Below, in pieces: positions 1 to 8,515 of a stretch of 33,454 nt of DNA. The notes beneath the pieces are model-generated. The model ran no database searches. It was not told where the DNA came from and worked only from the letters and a program-made list of their open reading frames with translations. Within the stretch, counting starts at the first letter, position 1; each line of letters starts with the position of its first letter. The position numbers and the translations under genes are program-made. The DNA comes from Photobacterium angustum (GTDB lineage: Bacteria; Pseudomonadota; Gammaproteobacteria; Enterobacterales; Vibrionaceae): the NCBI RefSeq assembly GCF_003026365.1, contig NZ_PYOM01000030.1, positions 1-33,454 on the forward strand, given 5' to 3'.

Positions 1-191
1 ATATTTAATCGTTATTATAATCGTCAAAAAAATGTCTTTAAAAACGTCAAATAATATTTGTCAGGCTTATTTTCTATACTTATTAAATAGATATGTCCAA
101 GTTTAAGAATATAATGGCTAAATATAAATCGATATGAAATTATTTAGCTATAATAAAATTTGAGATTAACATGTAGAGGTGAGTGCTTATT

Positions 192-1088
192 ATGACACTC
201 ATAAAATATACAATTGTATTTATATCTTCAATCTTTATTTCTTTATTATTTCCCATCAGTTCTATCGCTAAAGAGTTATTTTTACCGATGGATCTTGTTT
301 CGTGGAAATATAAAGGTGATAGATTTAGTTGCTCATTGAGTCAAACAATTAACCAATTTGGGGTAATTACCTTTGTCGCGAAATCTAGGCAACCAGTTGG
401 CATGCAGGTACAAAGTTACCATGTAAAAGCGCCTTATGAGCGTGCCATATTAAGCCAAGTACAGTCCCCTTGGGCATTGAATACCGCGCCTATCACTGTA
501 GACGAAGTGGATTTAGATAAAAAATCAGGGAAAGTGTCTTTTTATACAGATATTGAGGCGTTACTTGAAGCTATGGCGCAAGGTAATTGGTTAGGAGTAA
601 GGCTGTCATCGTCGAATCAACAAAATACGTTTGATGTAACAGTCCCTTCAGTGAATATGACGCAGGCGATGGCTAGTTTTAATCTCTGTCGAGCTAAGTT
701 ACCTGCAATGGCATACCGTGATGCAAGAGACGTGGTATTGCAATTTCAGTTGGGTCAACGTGTGGTCAATTCATCGCAAAAACAAATCTTGGCAGATTTA
801 GCGAGTTATTTAAAACATGACAAAAATGTTAAACGTGTATTGATTGATGGACATACAGACAATGTTGGATCCAATGTTGCCAATCTTCAGATTTCAAAAA
901 TACGTGCTGACGATGTAGCCAGCATTCTGCGTGAAAATGGTGTGCGTTCATCGCTGATGGAAGTTCGCTCCCATGGCTCTCGCTATCCTGTTGCCAACAA
1001 CAATACCCAACACGGAAAAGCTAAAAATCGTCGCGTGACTATTCGCGCTATTCGCAAGGAAGATGCAGTAAAAAGGAAGGGTAGCTAA
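192..1088 (+). CDS. motY: MotY-type flagellar T-ring protein (lateral flagellum)
   Basis: MotY forms the periplasmic T ring that anchors PomA/B- or MotA/B-type stators around the flagellar basal body. The 298-residue product has a signal peptide (about residues 1-26, cleavage after SSIA), a beta-rich N-terminal half typical of MotY, and a C-terminal OmpA-like peptidoglycan-binding domain with the motif DGHTDNVGS at about 219-227 and a conserved NRR near the end. I chose the ATG at 192 because AGAGGTGAG (175-183) sits at a suitable distance; an in-frame GTG at 183 lies inside that ribosome binding site. The stop codon overlaps the lafK start by one base. A TATAAT-like element is present at 149-154 but no good -35 was seen. 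The assignment to the lateral rather than polar system comes from the following lafK-fliEFGHIJ order. Confidence 0.9.
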   Translation: MTLIKYTIVFISSIFISLLFPISSIAKELFLPMDLVSWKYKGDRFSCSLSQTINQFGVITFVAKSRQPVGMQVQSYHVKAPYERAILSQVQSPWALNTAPITVDEVDLDKKSGKVSFYTDIEALLEAMAQGNWLGVRLSSSNQQNTFDVTVPSVNMTQAMASFNLCRAKLPAMAYRDARDVVLQFQLGQRVVNSSQKQILADLASYLKHDKNVKRVLIDGHTDNVGSNVANLQISKIRADDVASILRENGVRSSLMEVRSHGSRYPVANNNTQHGKAKNRRVTIRAIRKEDAVKRKGS

Positions 1089-2437
1089 TGCAGCCTAACA
1101 ATATTCAATTAGTCGAGCCAAATTTAAGTGCAGCAAATCAAATTATTGCTGTGCTTGAAGGCAAAGGTTATAGCGTCAATCACTTCACTTCTGGACGTGC
1201 TGCGTTATATCAATCTCGCTCAACCATCACTTTGGTCAGCTCGCATATCACAGATATCTCACTTACTGATTTTATTCGTCAATTCCATCAAAAAGCTGTA
1301 GCGACTAACCGTTCTTCCACGCCTATTTCTATTGCTATTGTCGATCAGGCGCAAGGAATGATGGCGGCGGATGCAATGAAAGCAGGTGCAACCGACTATT
1401 TACTTCGTCCTTTTGAGTCTGAACAGTTATTGGGCTTACTTGCACGCGTTGAAGCATTAGATAAACCCTTAACCAATATCGTGGTGGAATCGTGGCGTAG
1501 CAAGCAAGTGTTGCAGTTAGCACACCGCGCTGCAGGGACAAACGCGACAGTATTGATCACTGGTGAATCTGGCACCGGGAAAGAAGTATTAGCGCAGTAT
1601 GTTCATCAACATTCATCTCGTTCAAATGCGCCTTTTGTTGCCGTTAATTGTGCTGCTATTCCTGAATCCATGCTCGAAGCGGTGTTATTTGGTCATGTCA
1701 AAGGGGCTTTTACTGGTGCGACACAAACGCAAACCGGTAAATTTGAAGAAGCCAATGGTGGTACGATTTTATTGGATGAAATCGCTGAAATGTCACCCAG
1801 TCTTCAAGCTAAATTATTGCGTGTGCTGCAAGAGCGTGAAGTGGAAAAAGTGGGTAGCCATAAAACCGTTCCATTGGATATTCGCGTCATAGCGTCAACC
1901 AACAAAGATTTACGTGTAGAAATTCAAAAAGGAACATTTCGAGAAGATCTTTATTACCGCTTAGATGTACTACCGTTGCATTGGCCATCACTGCGAGATC
2001 GTAGCGCCGATATTCTTCCTCTTGCGCGATTTTTCATAAATAAATATCAAATGGGAAGTGCGTGTCAGTTGTCGGAAGATGCGTGTTTTGCGTTGTCTAA
2101 ATATCACTGGCCGGGCAATATCCGAGAGTTAGAAAATGTCATGCAACGAGCCTTGGTGATGCGCCATGGTGATTTCATTACTGCACAAGATTTAATGTTG
2201 CCGATTGATCCTAATGCTGCGCCATCTTTACCTCAAACTGAGGGAGGGAATGGTCGGGTAGAAGCGAAGAAAATGGCAGAGTTTCAATACATTATCAAAA
2301 TTCTTAAACAATTCGGTGGTAACCGAACCAAGACGGCTCAGCAATTGGGCGTTACTACTCGCGCACTGCGTTACAAGTTAGCTGCAATGCGTGAACAGGG
2401 AATAGACATCGATGCTGTATTAGGTTCTGCGGCATAA
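1088..2437 (+). CDS. lafK: LafK, sigma54-dependent activator of lateral flagellar genes
   Basis: This is a 449-residue bacterial enhancer-binding protein. It has an N-terminal receiver-like domain (about 5-125), an AAA+ domain with Walker A GESGTGKE (159-166), the sigma54-contact motif GAFTGA (206-211), Walker B GGTILLDEI (224-232) and an arginine-finger region near 285-291, then a Fis-type helix-turn-helix (about 410-431). The receiver is degenerate: the expected phosphoacceptor Asp falls in a VSSH stretch (50-53), the N-terminal acidic pair is absent, and the conserved Lys before PF is Arg (107). Phosphorylation control is therefore unlikely, as in FlrA/FlaK. LafK of V. parahaemolyticus drives sigma54-dependent lateral flagellar promoters. 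The start overlaps the motY stop, so the two are probably translated in a coupled way. Confidence 0.92.
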   Translation: MQPNNIQLVEPNLSAANQIIAVLEGKGYSVNHFTSGRAALYQSRSTITLVSSHITDISLTDFIRQFHQKAVATNRSSTPISIAIVDQAQGMMAADAMKAGATDYLLRPFESEQLLGLLARVEALDKPLTNIVVESWRSKQVLQLAHRAAGTNATVLITGESGTGKEVLAQYVHQHSSRSNAPFVAVNCAAIPESMLEAVLFGHVKGAFTGATQTQTGKFEEANGGTILLDEIAEMSPSLQAKLLRVLQEREVEKVGSHKTVPLDIRVIASTNKDLRVEIQKGTFREDLYYRLDVLPLHWPSLRDRSADILPLARFFINKYQMGSACQLSEDACFALSKYHWPGNIRELENVMQRALVMRHGDFITAQDLMLPIDPNAAPSLPQTEGGNGRVEAKKMAEFQYIIKILKQFGGNRTKTAQQLGVTTRALRYKLAAMREQGIDIDAVLGSAA

Positions 2438-2449
2438 AAGGAGAGTTAA

Positions 2450-2821
2450 ATGAGCACAAATAATTCGCTACCCTCGGTATCATCTGAACAACTCATGCTT
2501 GATAAAATGCAGCAGATGCAGCAACGCACTCAAGCTGATTTCATCGTAAAACCTAATCTTATGCAGGTCGAAGCAACTAATACACAGTTTGCCCCTTCGC
2601 CATTGTCATTCTCGCAAGCCATGACCGGTGTTTTAAATACCGTTAATCAACATCAAAAAATCGCCAGTGACAAAGTTACAGCGGTTGAATTGGGGAAAAG
2701 TGACGACTTAGTAGGCGCGATGGTGGCAAGCCAAAAAGCCAGTTTATCTTTTTCAGCCCTTATGCAAGTGCGTAATAAAGTGGTTGCGTCATTTGAAGAT
2801 GTTATGAAGATGCCGGTGTAA
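2450..2821 (+). CDS. fliE: Flagellar hook-basal body protein FliE (lateral)
   Basis: FliE joins the MS ring to the proximal rod. The 123-residue product matches the family mainly in its C-terminal half, where the segments LVGAMVASQKASLSFSALMQ and VRNKVVASFEDVMKMPV are the typical FliE helices. The N-terminal half is Gln/Met-rich and variable, as usual. A GGAGAG ribosome binding site (2440-2445) precedes the ATG. The gene starts 12 bases after lafK and ends 3 bases before fliF, so it belongs to the same operon. Confidence 0.92.
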   Translation: MSTNNSLPSVSSEQLMLDKMQQMQQRTQADFIVKPNLMQVEATNTQFAPSPLSFSQAMTGVLNTVNQHQKIASDKVTAVELGKSDDLVGAMVASQKASLSFSALMQVRNKVVASFEDVMKMPV

Positions 2822-2824
2822 CTT

Positions 2825-4570
2825 ATGTCTGAAATAATTGCTCAACCATCGATGACAAATACGGCAGCAGGCTCAACCGCTACCAGTGGGTTTTCATCAA
2901 ATCCGTATATTAATAACCTTAAAAATCTTTGGCATAGCAGTCAGCGCAATCTAGTTTTATCTGCTGTGCTTGCTGCAATTGTCGCAGCCATTATTGTGGT
3001 AGCGTTATGGAGTTCAAGTCAAAATTACCGCCCCTTATATGGGCAGCAAGAACGTTTTGATAGCGGTGAAATTATCTCGGTATTAGAAACGGAAGGGATC
3101 CCTTACCGTCTTCAAGAAGCCAACGGACAAGTGCTGGTGGCAGAAGGTGAAGTAGCAAAAATTAGAATGTTACTGGCAGCTAAAGGGATAAAAGCCAAGT
3201 TACCGACAGGGCTAGATTCATTAAAAGAAGACTCGTCGTTAGGAACCAGTCAGTTCATGGAAACCGCACGTTACCGTCATGGACTTGAAGGCGAGTTAGT
3301 GCGTACTATTATTGCCCTTGATGCTATCGCCAATGCTCGTGTTCACTTAGCAATTCCACGACAAACCTTATTTGTTCGCCACAATGCGGAAGCGCCGACA
3401 GCGTCAGTAATGGTTGAACTGAAACCGGGAGAAGATCTAAAAACTGATCAAGTCGAAGCTATCATTAACCTTGTTACTGGCAGTGTAACAGGGATGAAAA
3501 CAGAAAATGTTTCAGTTGTTGATCAATATGGGCGTTTACTCAGTGCCGATATTGGCTCGTCTGAAATGGGTAAAGTGAATGCTAAATACCTTGATTATCA
3601 GAAGAATCTCGAAAAGCAGGTGATCCAACGTGCTGCTGATATGCTAACGCCAATCGTCGGACCAAGTAATTACCGCGTGCAAGTCGCCGCTGATCTTGAT
3701 TTTAGCCATGTTCAAGAAACCAAAGAGGTGGTTGATTCAACGCCTGTAGTGAAAAACGAGCACCGTATCGAAAATAACAGTATTGATAATATTGCTTTAG
3801 GTGTGCCGGGTTCATTAAGTAACAAGCCACCCGTTACTGGCGAAGAAGAGAATAAAGACAGTAAAAATACCAATGAACGAACGGAAATTAATCGTCAATA
3901 TGCGCTAGGCAGCAGTGTTCGTCATACCCAATATCAACAAGGTAAATTAAATAAACTCAATGTCTCAGTGTTGCTTAATTCTACGGCGGCACCAAATGGT
4001 AAAGCATGGACAGAAGCGGAAACACAGCAAATTAGCAATATGATCAAAGATGCGGTAGGGATCAGCGCTGATCGTGGTGACAGTTTAAGTATTTTAAGTT
4101 TCAACTTCACGCCGATTGCAATTGATGCGCCACCTGCTATTCCGTGGTGGCAAGATCCAACAGTACAACAACCATTACGCTACATGATCGGCGGTATTCT
4201 CGGCTTATCGATGATTTTCTTTGTGTTAAGACCGCTTATTAGCCATTTAACAGGATTAGATCGTCGACGTGATGAGTTAACTTTTGCTGAAGAAGATATG
4301 GCGCACTCTTACGATGAAAGCCTGCAAACTCGCGAAGAGCAAGAACACGAAGAAACGTTAAATGAGCGTTTAGCTGCGAAAGGTATAGACGGGACGAATA
4401 ACGCCTTTAATGCCAGCAATGATTTGTTGCCACCACAGGGCTCGCCATTAGAAATCCAACTTAAACACTTACAGCTTATTTCAACTGAAGAGCCAGAGCG
4501 TGTTGCTGAAGTCTTAAAACAATGGGTGAATGTTAATGAATCAATCACAAACAAAAAATCAGACGGATAG
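2825..4570 (+). CDS. fliF: Flagellar MS-ring protein FliF (lateral)
   Basis: FliF builds the inner-membrane MS ring, the assembly base of the flagellum. The 581-residue protein has two membrane segments (about 41-62 and 451-472) around a large periplasmic region with ring-building motifs typical of the family, such as LDSLKEDSSLGTSQFMETARY (about 130-150, first 20 residues typical) and the NARVHLAIPRQTLFVR segment. The cytoplasmic C-terminus (about 540-570), with an LQLISTEEPERVAEVLKQWV-type helix, is the FliG-binding region. An Asn/Glu-rich linker lies at about 335-360. The ribosome binding site is weak, consistent with translational coupling to fliE three bases upstream. The 3' end overlaps fliG by 35 bases if fliG starts at 4536. 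Confidence 0.95.
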   Translation: MSEIIAQPSMTNTAAGSTATSGFSSNPYINNLKNLWHSSQRNLVLSAVLAAIVAAIIVVALWSSSQNYRPLYGQQERFDSGEIISVLETEGIPYRLQEANGQVLVAEGEVAKIRMLLAAKGIKAKLPTGLDSLKEDSSLGTSQFMETARYRHGLEGELVRTIIALDAIANARVHLAIPRQTLFVRHNAEAPTASVMVELKPGEDLKTDQVEAIINLVTGSVTGMKTENVSVVDQYGRLLSADIGSSEMGKVNAKYLDYQKNLEKQVIQRAADMLTPIVGPSNYRVQVAADLDFSHVQETKEVVDSTPVVKNEHRIENNSIDNIALGVPGSLSNKPPVTGEEENKDSKNTNERTEINRQYALGSSVRHTQYQQGKLNKLNVSVLLNSTAAPNGKAWTEAETQQISNMIKDAVGISADRGDSLSILSFNFTPIAIDAPPAIPWWQDPTVQQPLRYMIGGILGLSMIFFVLRPLISHLTGLDRRRDELTFAEEDMAHSYDESLQTREEQEHEETLNERLAAKGIDGTNNAFNASNDLLPPQGSPLEIQLKHLQLISTEEPERVAEVLKQWVNVNESITNKKSDG

Positions 4571-5570
4571 TAAAGCCCCTGTACTGACTTATGTTGATAA
4601 AACAGCAGTCGTTTTGCTGGGTATGGGAGAAGACGCTGCTGCTGAGGTATTGAAGCACTTTACCCGTGATGAAGTGCAGCGTGTTACCCGTTCAATGGCG
4701 GCATTAAGTGGTATTCAAAGTGATAGTGCGAAAGGGGTGATTCAGCACTTTTTTGAAGATTTTCGTGCTCACAGTGGTATTCGTGGTGCATCGAAAGAAT
4801 ACCTTTCAAATACCTTGCGTAAAGCGTTGGGTAATGATTTAGCCAAAGGGTTACTTAATAACATTTACGGTGATGAATTACGTAACAACATGCAACGATT
4901 GCAATGGGTGGATGCAGAATTATTGGCGAAATATGTCAGCCAAGAGCACCCACAAATGCAGGCGATATTCTTAGCCTATTTACCGCCAGAAACTTCATCG
5001 AAAGTGTTGGCGAAAATGCCCGTCGATTACCATGACGAGCTACTTTATCGCGTCGCGCAACTCGATGAAATAGATCATGATGTTGCCGCTGACTTACATG
5101 ATTTGATTGAACGTTGCATTGCTCATATGTCGCAAGCACAAAATGCACCTATTTTAGGTACCAAGCAAGTTGCCGATATTATCAACCGTTTCGAAGGTGA
5201 TCGCGGCCAATTAATGGAATTACTTCGTCTGCATGATGAAGAAATGGTGCACGAAATTGAAACCAACATGTTTGACTTTATGGTGCTAGGTCGCCAGAAA
5301 GAGTCAACTATGGATAGGCTGGTACAAGAGATCCCAGTCGCGACTTGGGTGATTGCGTTAAAAGGTGCTGAGATCAGCTTACAACAAGCGATTAAACGTT
5401 CAATGCCACAGCGTATGGTGAAAACCTTAGAAGATGAAATGGCACTAAAAGGTGCAGTACCTGTGAGTGAAGTAGAACGTGCACGCACTGCCATTATGGA
5501 TCAAGTACGTGACCTGGCAGAAAATGGCGAGATTGATCTTCAGCTCTATCAGGAAATGACGGTGGAGTGA
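4536..5570 (+). CDS. fliG: Flagellar motor switch protein FliG (lateral)
   Basis: FliG is the rotor protein that binds FliF and transmits torque from the stator. The 344-residue product contains the N-terminal FliF-binding domain, the middle-domain EHPQ motif (in YVSQEHPQMQAIFLAYLPPE) and the C-terminal torque domain with FDFMVLGRQKESTMDRLVQE and the charged helix ending DEMALKGAVPVSEVE. I prefer the ATG at 4536: GGGTGA (4524-4529) lies 6 bases before it, while an in-frame ATG at 4530 directly abuts that site. It overlaps the end of fliF by 35 bases, and its stop overlaps the possible fliH start codons. Confidence 0.95.
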   Translation: MNQSQTKNQTDSKAPVLTYVDKTAVVLLGMGEDAAAEVLKHFTRDEVQRVTRSMAALSGIQSDSAKGVIQHFFEDFRAHSGIRGASKEYLSNTLRKALGNDLAKGLLNNIYGDELRNNMQRLQWVDAELLAKYVSQEHPQMQAIFLAYLPPETSSKVLAKMPVDYHDELLYRVAQLDEIDHDVAADLHDLIERCIAHMSQAQNAPILGTKQVADIINRFEGDRGQLMELLRLHDEEMVHEIETNMFDFMVLGRQKESTMDRLVQEIPVATWVIALKGAEISLQQAIKRSMPQRMVKTLEDEMALKGAVPVSEVERARTAIMDQVRDLAENGEIDLQLYQEMTVE

Positions 5571-5572
5571 TG

Positions 5573-6367
5573 ATGAAGAAAGTAAAAATACATCAGTTAT
5601 CACCGGGGCAATATCGACCTCATCGTTTTCCTCCTGTGGCAGAGCCTGTGAATCATGGTTTTAATGATGGATTAGGTGATGTTGATCCTGCGATTAATTG
5701 TCAAGACAGCCAGTTTGAATTACAACAAAAACTGGATGAAGGCTTTCAACAAGGGCTCAACAAGGGCTATGACGAAGGATTTAACCAAGGTGTTGAGCAA
5801 GGTCGTGAACAAGGTATTATCGAAGGCCAAAAAGACGGTTTTCAACAAGGTTACGGACAAGGTGAGCAAACTGGGCGAGAGATCTTTAGCCAAGCAGTAA
5901 AACCGGTTGAGAAAATCTTGTTTGAATTAGAACAATGGCAGCAAGAAAAAGACAAACAACAACGTCAGCTCATTTGCGACTTGGTACAAAAAGTGTCGCA
6001 ACAAGTTATCCGCGCTGAACTGACATTGATGCCACAACAAATTCTCGCTTTAGTCGAAGAAGCACTGGATGCGATTCCGGGTAAAACAGAAAAAATCATC
6101 ATTGAACTTAACCCGCAAGATATTGAGCGGATACATACCATCAATAAGGGCTTACCTGAGTCTTGGAAGCTGATTGCTAACCCCACATTACCTGTTGGAG
6201 GTTGTCAGCTGATAACGGATAACGCAGAAGCCGATGTGGGTTGTGATGCGCGATTAGAAGCTTGTATCGAGAATGTACAGCAACATTTAGTTGAGCAGAA
6301 TCACCCGTTAGATACCCCAATCCGTGTTGAACAAGGAGATCAGCATGAATCGTCTTCAAGCGGATAG
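5573..6367 (+). CDS. fliH: Flagellar export-ATPase regulator FliH (lateral)
   Basis: FliH forms the stator stalk of the flagellar type III export ATPase and restrains FliI. The N-terminal third contains an unusually long and perfectly regular glycine ladder: 12 glycines spaced exactly four residues apart, encoded at 5741-5875 and rich in Gln and Glu between them. The rest is a coiled coil followed by the FliH/V-ATPase E-type domain (about 110-240). Three in-frame starts exist (GTG 5567, ATG 5570, ATG 5573). GGAG at 5564-5567 gives the best spacing (5 bases) to 5573. The fliG stop lies among these starts. The 3' end overlaps fliI by 23 bases. Confidence 0.9.
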   Translation: MKKVKIHQLSPGQYRPHRFPPVAEPVNHGFNDGLGDVDPAINCQDSQFELQQKLDEGFQQGLNKGYDEGFNQGVEQGREQGIIEGQKDGFQQGYGQGEQTGREIFSQAVKPVEKILFELEQWQQEKDKQQRQLICDLVQKVSQQVIRAELTLMPQQILALVEEALDAIPGKTEKIIIELNPQDIERIHTINKGLPESWKLIANPTLPVGGCQLITDNAEADVGCDARLEACIENVQQHLVEQNHPLDTPIRVEQGDQHESSSSG

Positions 6368-7694
6368 TTTAACCGCACTTGCCGCTCTTGATAGTGTGCC
6401 TATTGCACGGGTCACAGGGCGGTTGGTAAAAGTGAATGGCTTAATGCTACAAGCTGTGGGGTGTCGTTTTAAACTTGATCAACGTTGCTTAATCGTGGCT
6501 GATGATGGTGAGCAGATTGAAGCACAAGTGGTCGGTTTTGATCACAATATTGCGTATTTAATGCCAGTTCGTCAACTCGGTGGATTATATGCAGGTGCGA
6601 AGGTGATCCCGATGCAAGGTGGCAGTACAGTGAATGTTAGCCAAAAGTGGATTGGACGAGTTGTTAACGGGCTAGGAGAGCCGCTAGATAATGGTTCACC
6701 GCTACAAGGTGGTGAGAGTTTATCGTTAGAGCCAAAGCCTATTAACCCTATGAAACGCCAGCCTGTTGAGTCACCATTAGATGTTGGTGTTAAAGCGATT
6801 AATGGTTTACTGACTGTTGGTAAAGGTCAGCGAATTGGCTTAATGGCTGGCAGTGGTGTAGGTAAAAGTGTCTTGATGGGGATGATCACCAAATACACTG
6901 CCGCCGATATTATTGTGGTGGGGCTGATTGGTGAACGTGGTCGAGAAGTTCGTGAATTCATTGAGCGTAACTTAGGTGAGGAAGGACGAAAACGTGCAGT
7001 GATCATCGCCGCGCCTGCTGATGAATCACCACTTATGCGCTTACGAGCGACCAAGCTTTGTCACCGCGTTGCCGAATACTTTCGTGATCAAGGTAAAGAC
7101 GTATTGCTACTAATGGACTCATTAACCCGATATGCCATGGCGCAGCGTGAAATTGCACTCGCATTAGGAGAACCGCCAGCCTCTCGGGGTTATCCACCAT
7201 CGGTATTTAGTTTATTGCCACAACTACTTGAACGTGCTGGCAATGGGGAAAATCCCAACGGCAGTTTGACCGCGATTTATACCGTGTTAGCTGAAGGGGA
7301 CGATCAGCAAGATCCTGTAGTGGATTCGGCACGCGCCATTTTAGATGGTCATATTGTGTTATCTCGCACATTGGCAGAGCAAGGGCATTATCCAGCCATT
7401 GATATTAATGCTTCCATCAGCCGATGTATGAGCAGTTGTACTGAGCAAGCCCATGTCACCGTTGCGAATCAATTTAGGCAGTTAAATGCGAACTATCAGC
7501 AAGTCAAAGAGTTATTACCATTAGGAGGCTATCAGCAAGGACAAGATCCTGAATTAGATCAAGCGGTAATGATGCAACCCCAGCTTAAACAGTTTTTGCA
7601 GCAGCCTATAACTGAACATTGTGATTACCAAGCGAGTCTAACCCAATTAGCCAACTTGTTTTCATTAAATCAACCCAGTCCGTCAGCACCATAG
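6345..7694 (+). CDS. fliI: Flagellar type III export ATPase FliI (lateral)
   Basis: FliI energises export of rod, hook and filament subunits. The 449-residue product has an N-terminal beta-barrel domain, the P-loop AGSGVGKS (about 168-175), IGERGREVREF, and Walker B VLLLMDSLTRYAMAQREI (from about 253), followed by the family segment GEPPASRGYPPSVFSLLPQLLERAG (first part typical of FliI/YscN). I chose the ATG at 6345 because AAGGAGAT (6333-6340) precedes it at ideal spacing; an in-frame alternative start at 6324 has no such site. The start lies within the end of fliH, so the two are coupled. Confidence 0.96.
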   Translation: MNRLQADSLTALAALDSVPIARVTGRLVKVNGLMLQAVGCRFKLDQRCLIVADDGEQIEAQVVGFDHNIAYLMPVRQLGGLYAGAKVIPMQGGSTVNVSQKWIGRVVNGLGEPLDNGSPLQGGESLSLEPKPINPMKRQPVESPLDVGVKAINGLLTVGKGQRIGLMAGSGVGKSVLMGMITKYTAADIIVVGLIGERGREVREFIERNLGEEGRKRAVIIAAPADESPLMRLRATKLCHRVAEYFRDQGKDVLLLMDSLTRYAMAQREIALALGEPPASRGYPPSVFSLLPQLLERAGNGENPNGSLTAIYTVLAEGDDQQDPVVDSARAILDGHIVLSRTLAEQGHYPAIDINASISRCMSSCTEQAHVTVANQFRQLNANYQQVKELLPLGGYQQGQDPELDQAVMMQPQLKQFLQQPITEHCDYQASLTQLANLFSLNQPSPSAP

Positions 7695-7731
7695 CCACAT
7701 CGTGTTTTAGGAAATGGAGCAAGAATAAACC

Positions 7732-8175
7732 ATGAATTTACCAGTCAAAGCTGTTGAGCAATTACAACGATTATCAGAGCAAAAGCGCGATAAATTGAGT
7801 GCTATTTACCAGCAGCAGCGCCAGCAAGTGGATAATTATCAGCAACAACTTCAGTTATTAAGCCAGCTAAAACAGCATTATACGGGGGCTGATCAACTAC
7901 AAGACTCTGCGATTAACAGTGCGATGTTAAATAACAGCAATCAATTAACGTCACAGTTAACGACCATGATTGATCATCATCAGCATGAGCAAGCGATCAT
8001 GAGTGCGGAATGTGATCACAGTGAACAGCAATTACAAGCCAGCAACCAACAAGTTAAACGCTTTGAAGAAGTAAAGAAACGGTGGCTTGCCAAACAACAA
8101 TACGAACAAGCCCGTAAAGATCAAAAGCAGTTAGAAGAGTTGATTAACTTGCGGCATAAAAAGCGGAAGGTCTGA
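7732..8175 (+). CDS. fliJ: Flagellar export chaperone FliJ (lateral)
   Basis: FliJ is the small coiled-coil central stalk of the export ATPase and also escorts chaperones. The 147-residue product is almost wholly alpha-helical and very rich in Gln, Lys and Glu (for example YQQQRQQVDNYQQQLQLLSQL), with the typical C-terminal segment RFEEVKKRWLAKQQYEQARK. Sequence identity among FliJ proteins is low, so the call rests on size, composition, the C-terminal segment and position right after fliI. GGAG at about 7715-7718 is a somewhat distant ribosome binding site. It is the last recognisable gene of the operon here. Confidence 0.85.
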   Translation: MNLPVKAVEQLQRLSEQKRDKLSAIYQQQRQQVDNYQQQLQLLSQLKQHYTGADQLQDSAINSAMLNNSNQLTSQLTTMIDHHQHEQAIMSAECDHSEQQLQASNQQVKRFEEVKKRWLAKQQYEQARKDQKQLEELINLRHKKRKV

Positions 8176-8448
8176 AGTGTTAATTACAAGGAGATATTAT
8201 TGAATATTTATTTGAGACAATAGTCCCGTAACCAACCCTCATTTAAAGTAAATATACGCGTTGTGTTATTTGTCGTTTTACTGATAAAAACAATCAAGCC
8301 TTTATCACTTTTCAATACTCTCAAATCCCCCTTTTAAGCATATTTTATGTAAGCATAACACTCTCACCTAAATCCCTACAAAAGTTAATGCTTTGTTTCT
8401 TGTGTAATTAATTAATACATCCAAGGTTACAAATTCGTTTCTATGTGG
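8176..8448. other. Intergenic region after fliJ, with an orphan ribosome binding site
   Basis: No gene is seen between fliJ and the next promoter. A perfect AAGGAG (8188-8193) lies 6 bases before a TTG at 8200, but the frame closes after seven codons at 8223. It may be the remnant of a further operon gene. No clear intrinsic terminator with a T run was found after fliJ. Confidence 0.4.
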
Positions 8449-8477
8449 TTGATTTGCACTTTTAAGTGGTATATAAA
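8449..8477 (+). promoter_or_regulatory. Candidate sigma70 promoter of the TDT transporter gene
   Basis: TTGATT (8449-8454) and TATAAA (8472-8477) are separated by 17 bases. Transcription would begin near 8484, giving a leader of about 30 bases to the ATG at 8516. This also argues against the upstream in-frame TTG at 8492 as the start codon. Confidence 0.55.
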
Positions 8478-8515
8478 ATGTACCTTAATGCTTGTGGGGA
8501 ATTGGGTTTTCTATA

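Noticed and set aside
1..191. Sigma54 promoter before motY
   Set aside because: No GG-N10-GC element of the -24/-12 type was seen. Only a TATAAT-like hexamer at 149-154 without a good -35.
1335..1541. Antisense open frames within the flagellar and ugp genes
   Set aside because: They lie opposite clear conserved genes, lack ribosome binding sites and have no recognisable protein features.
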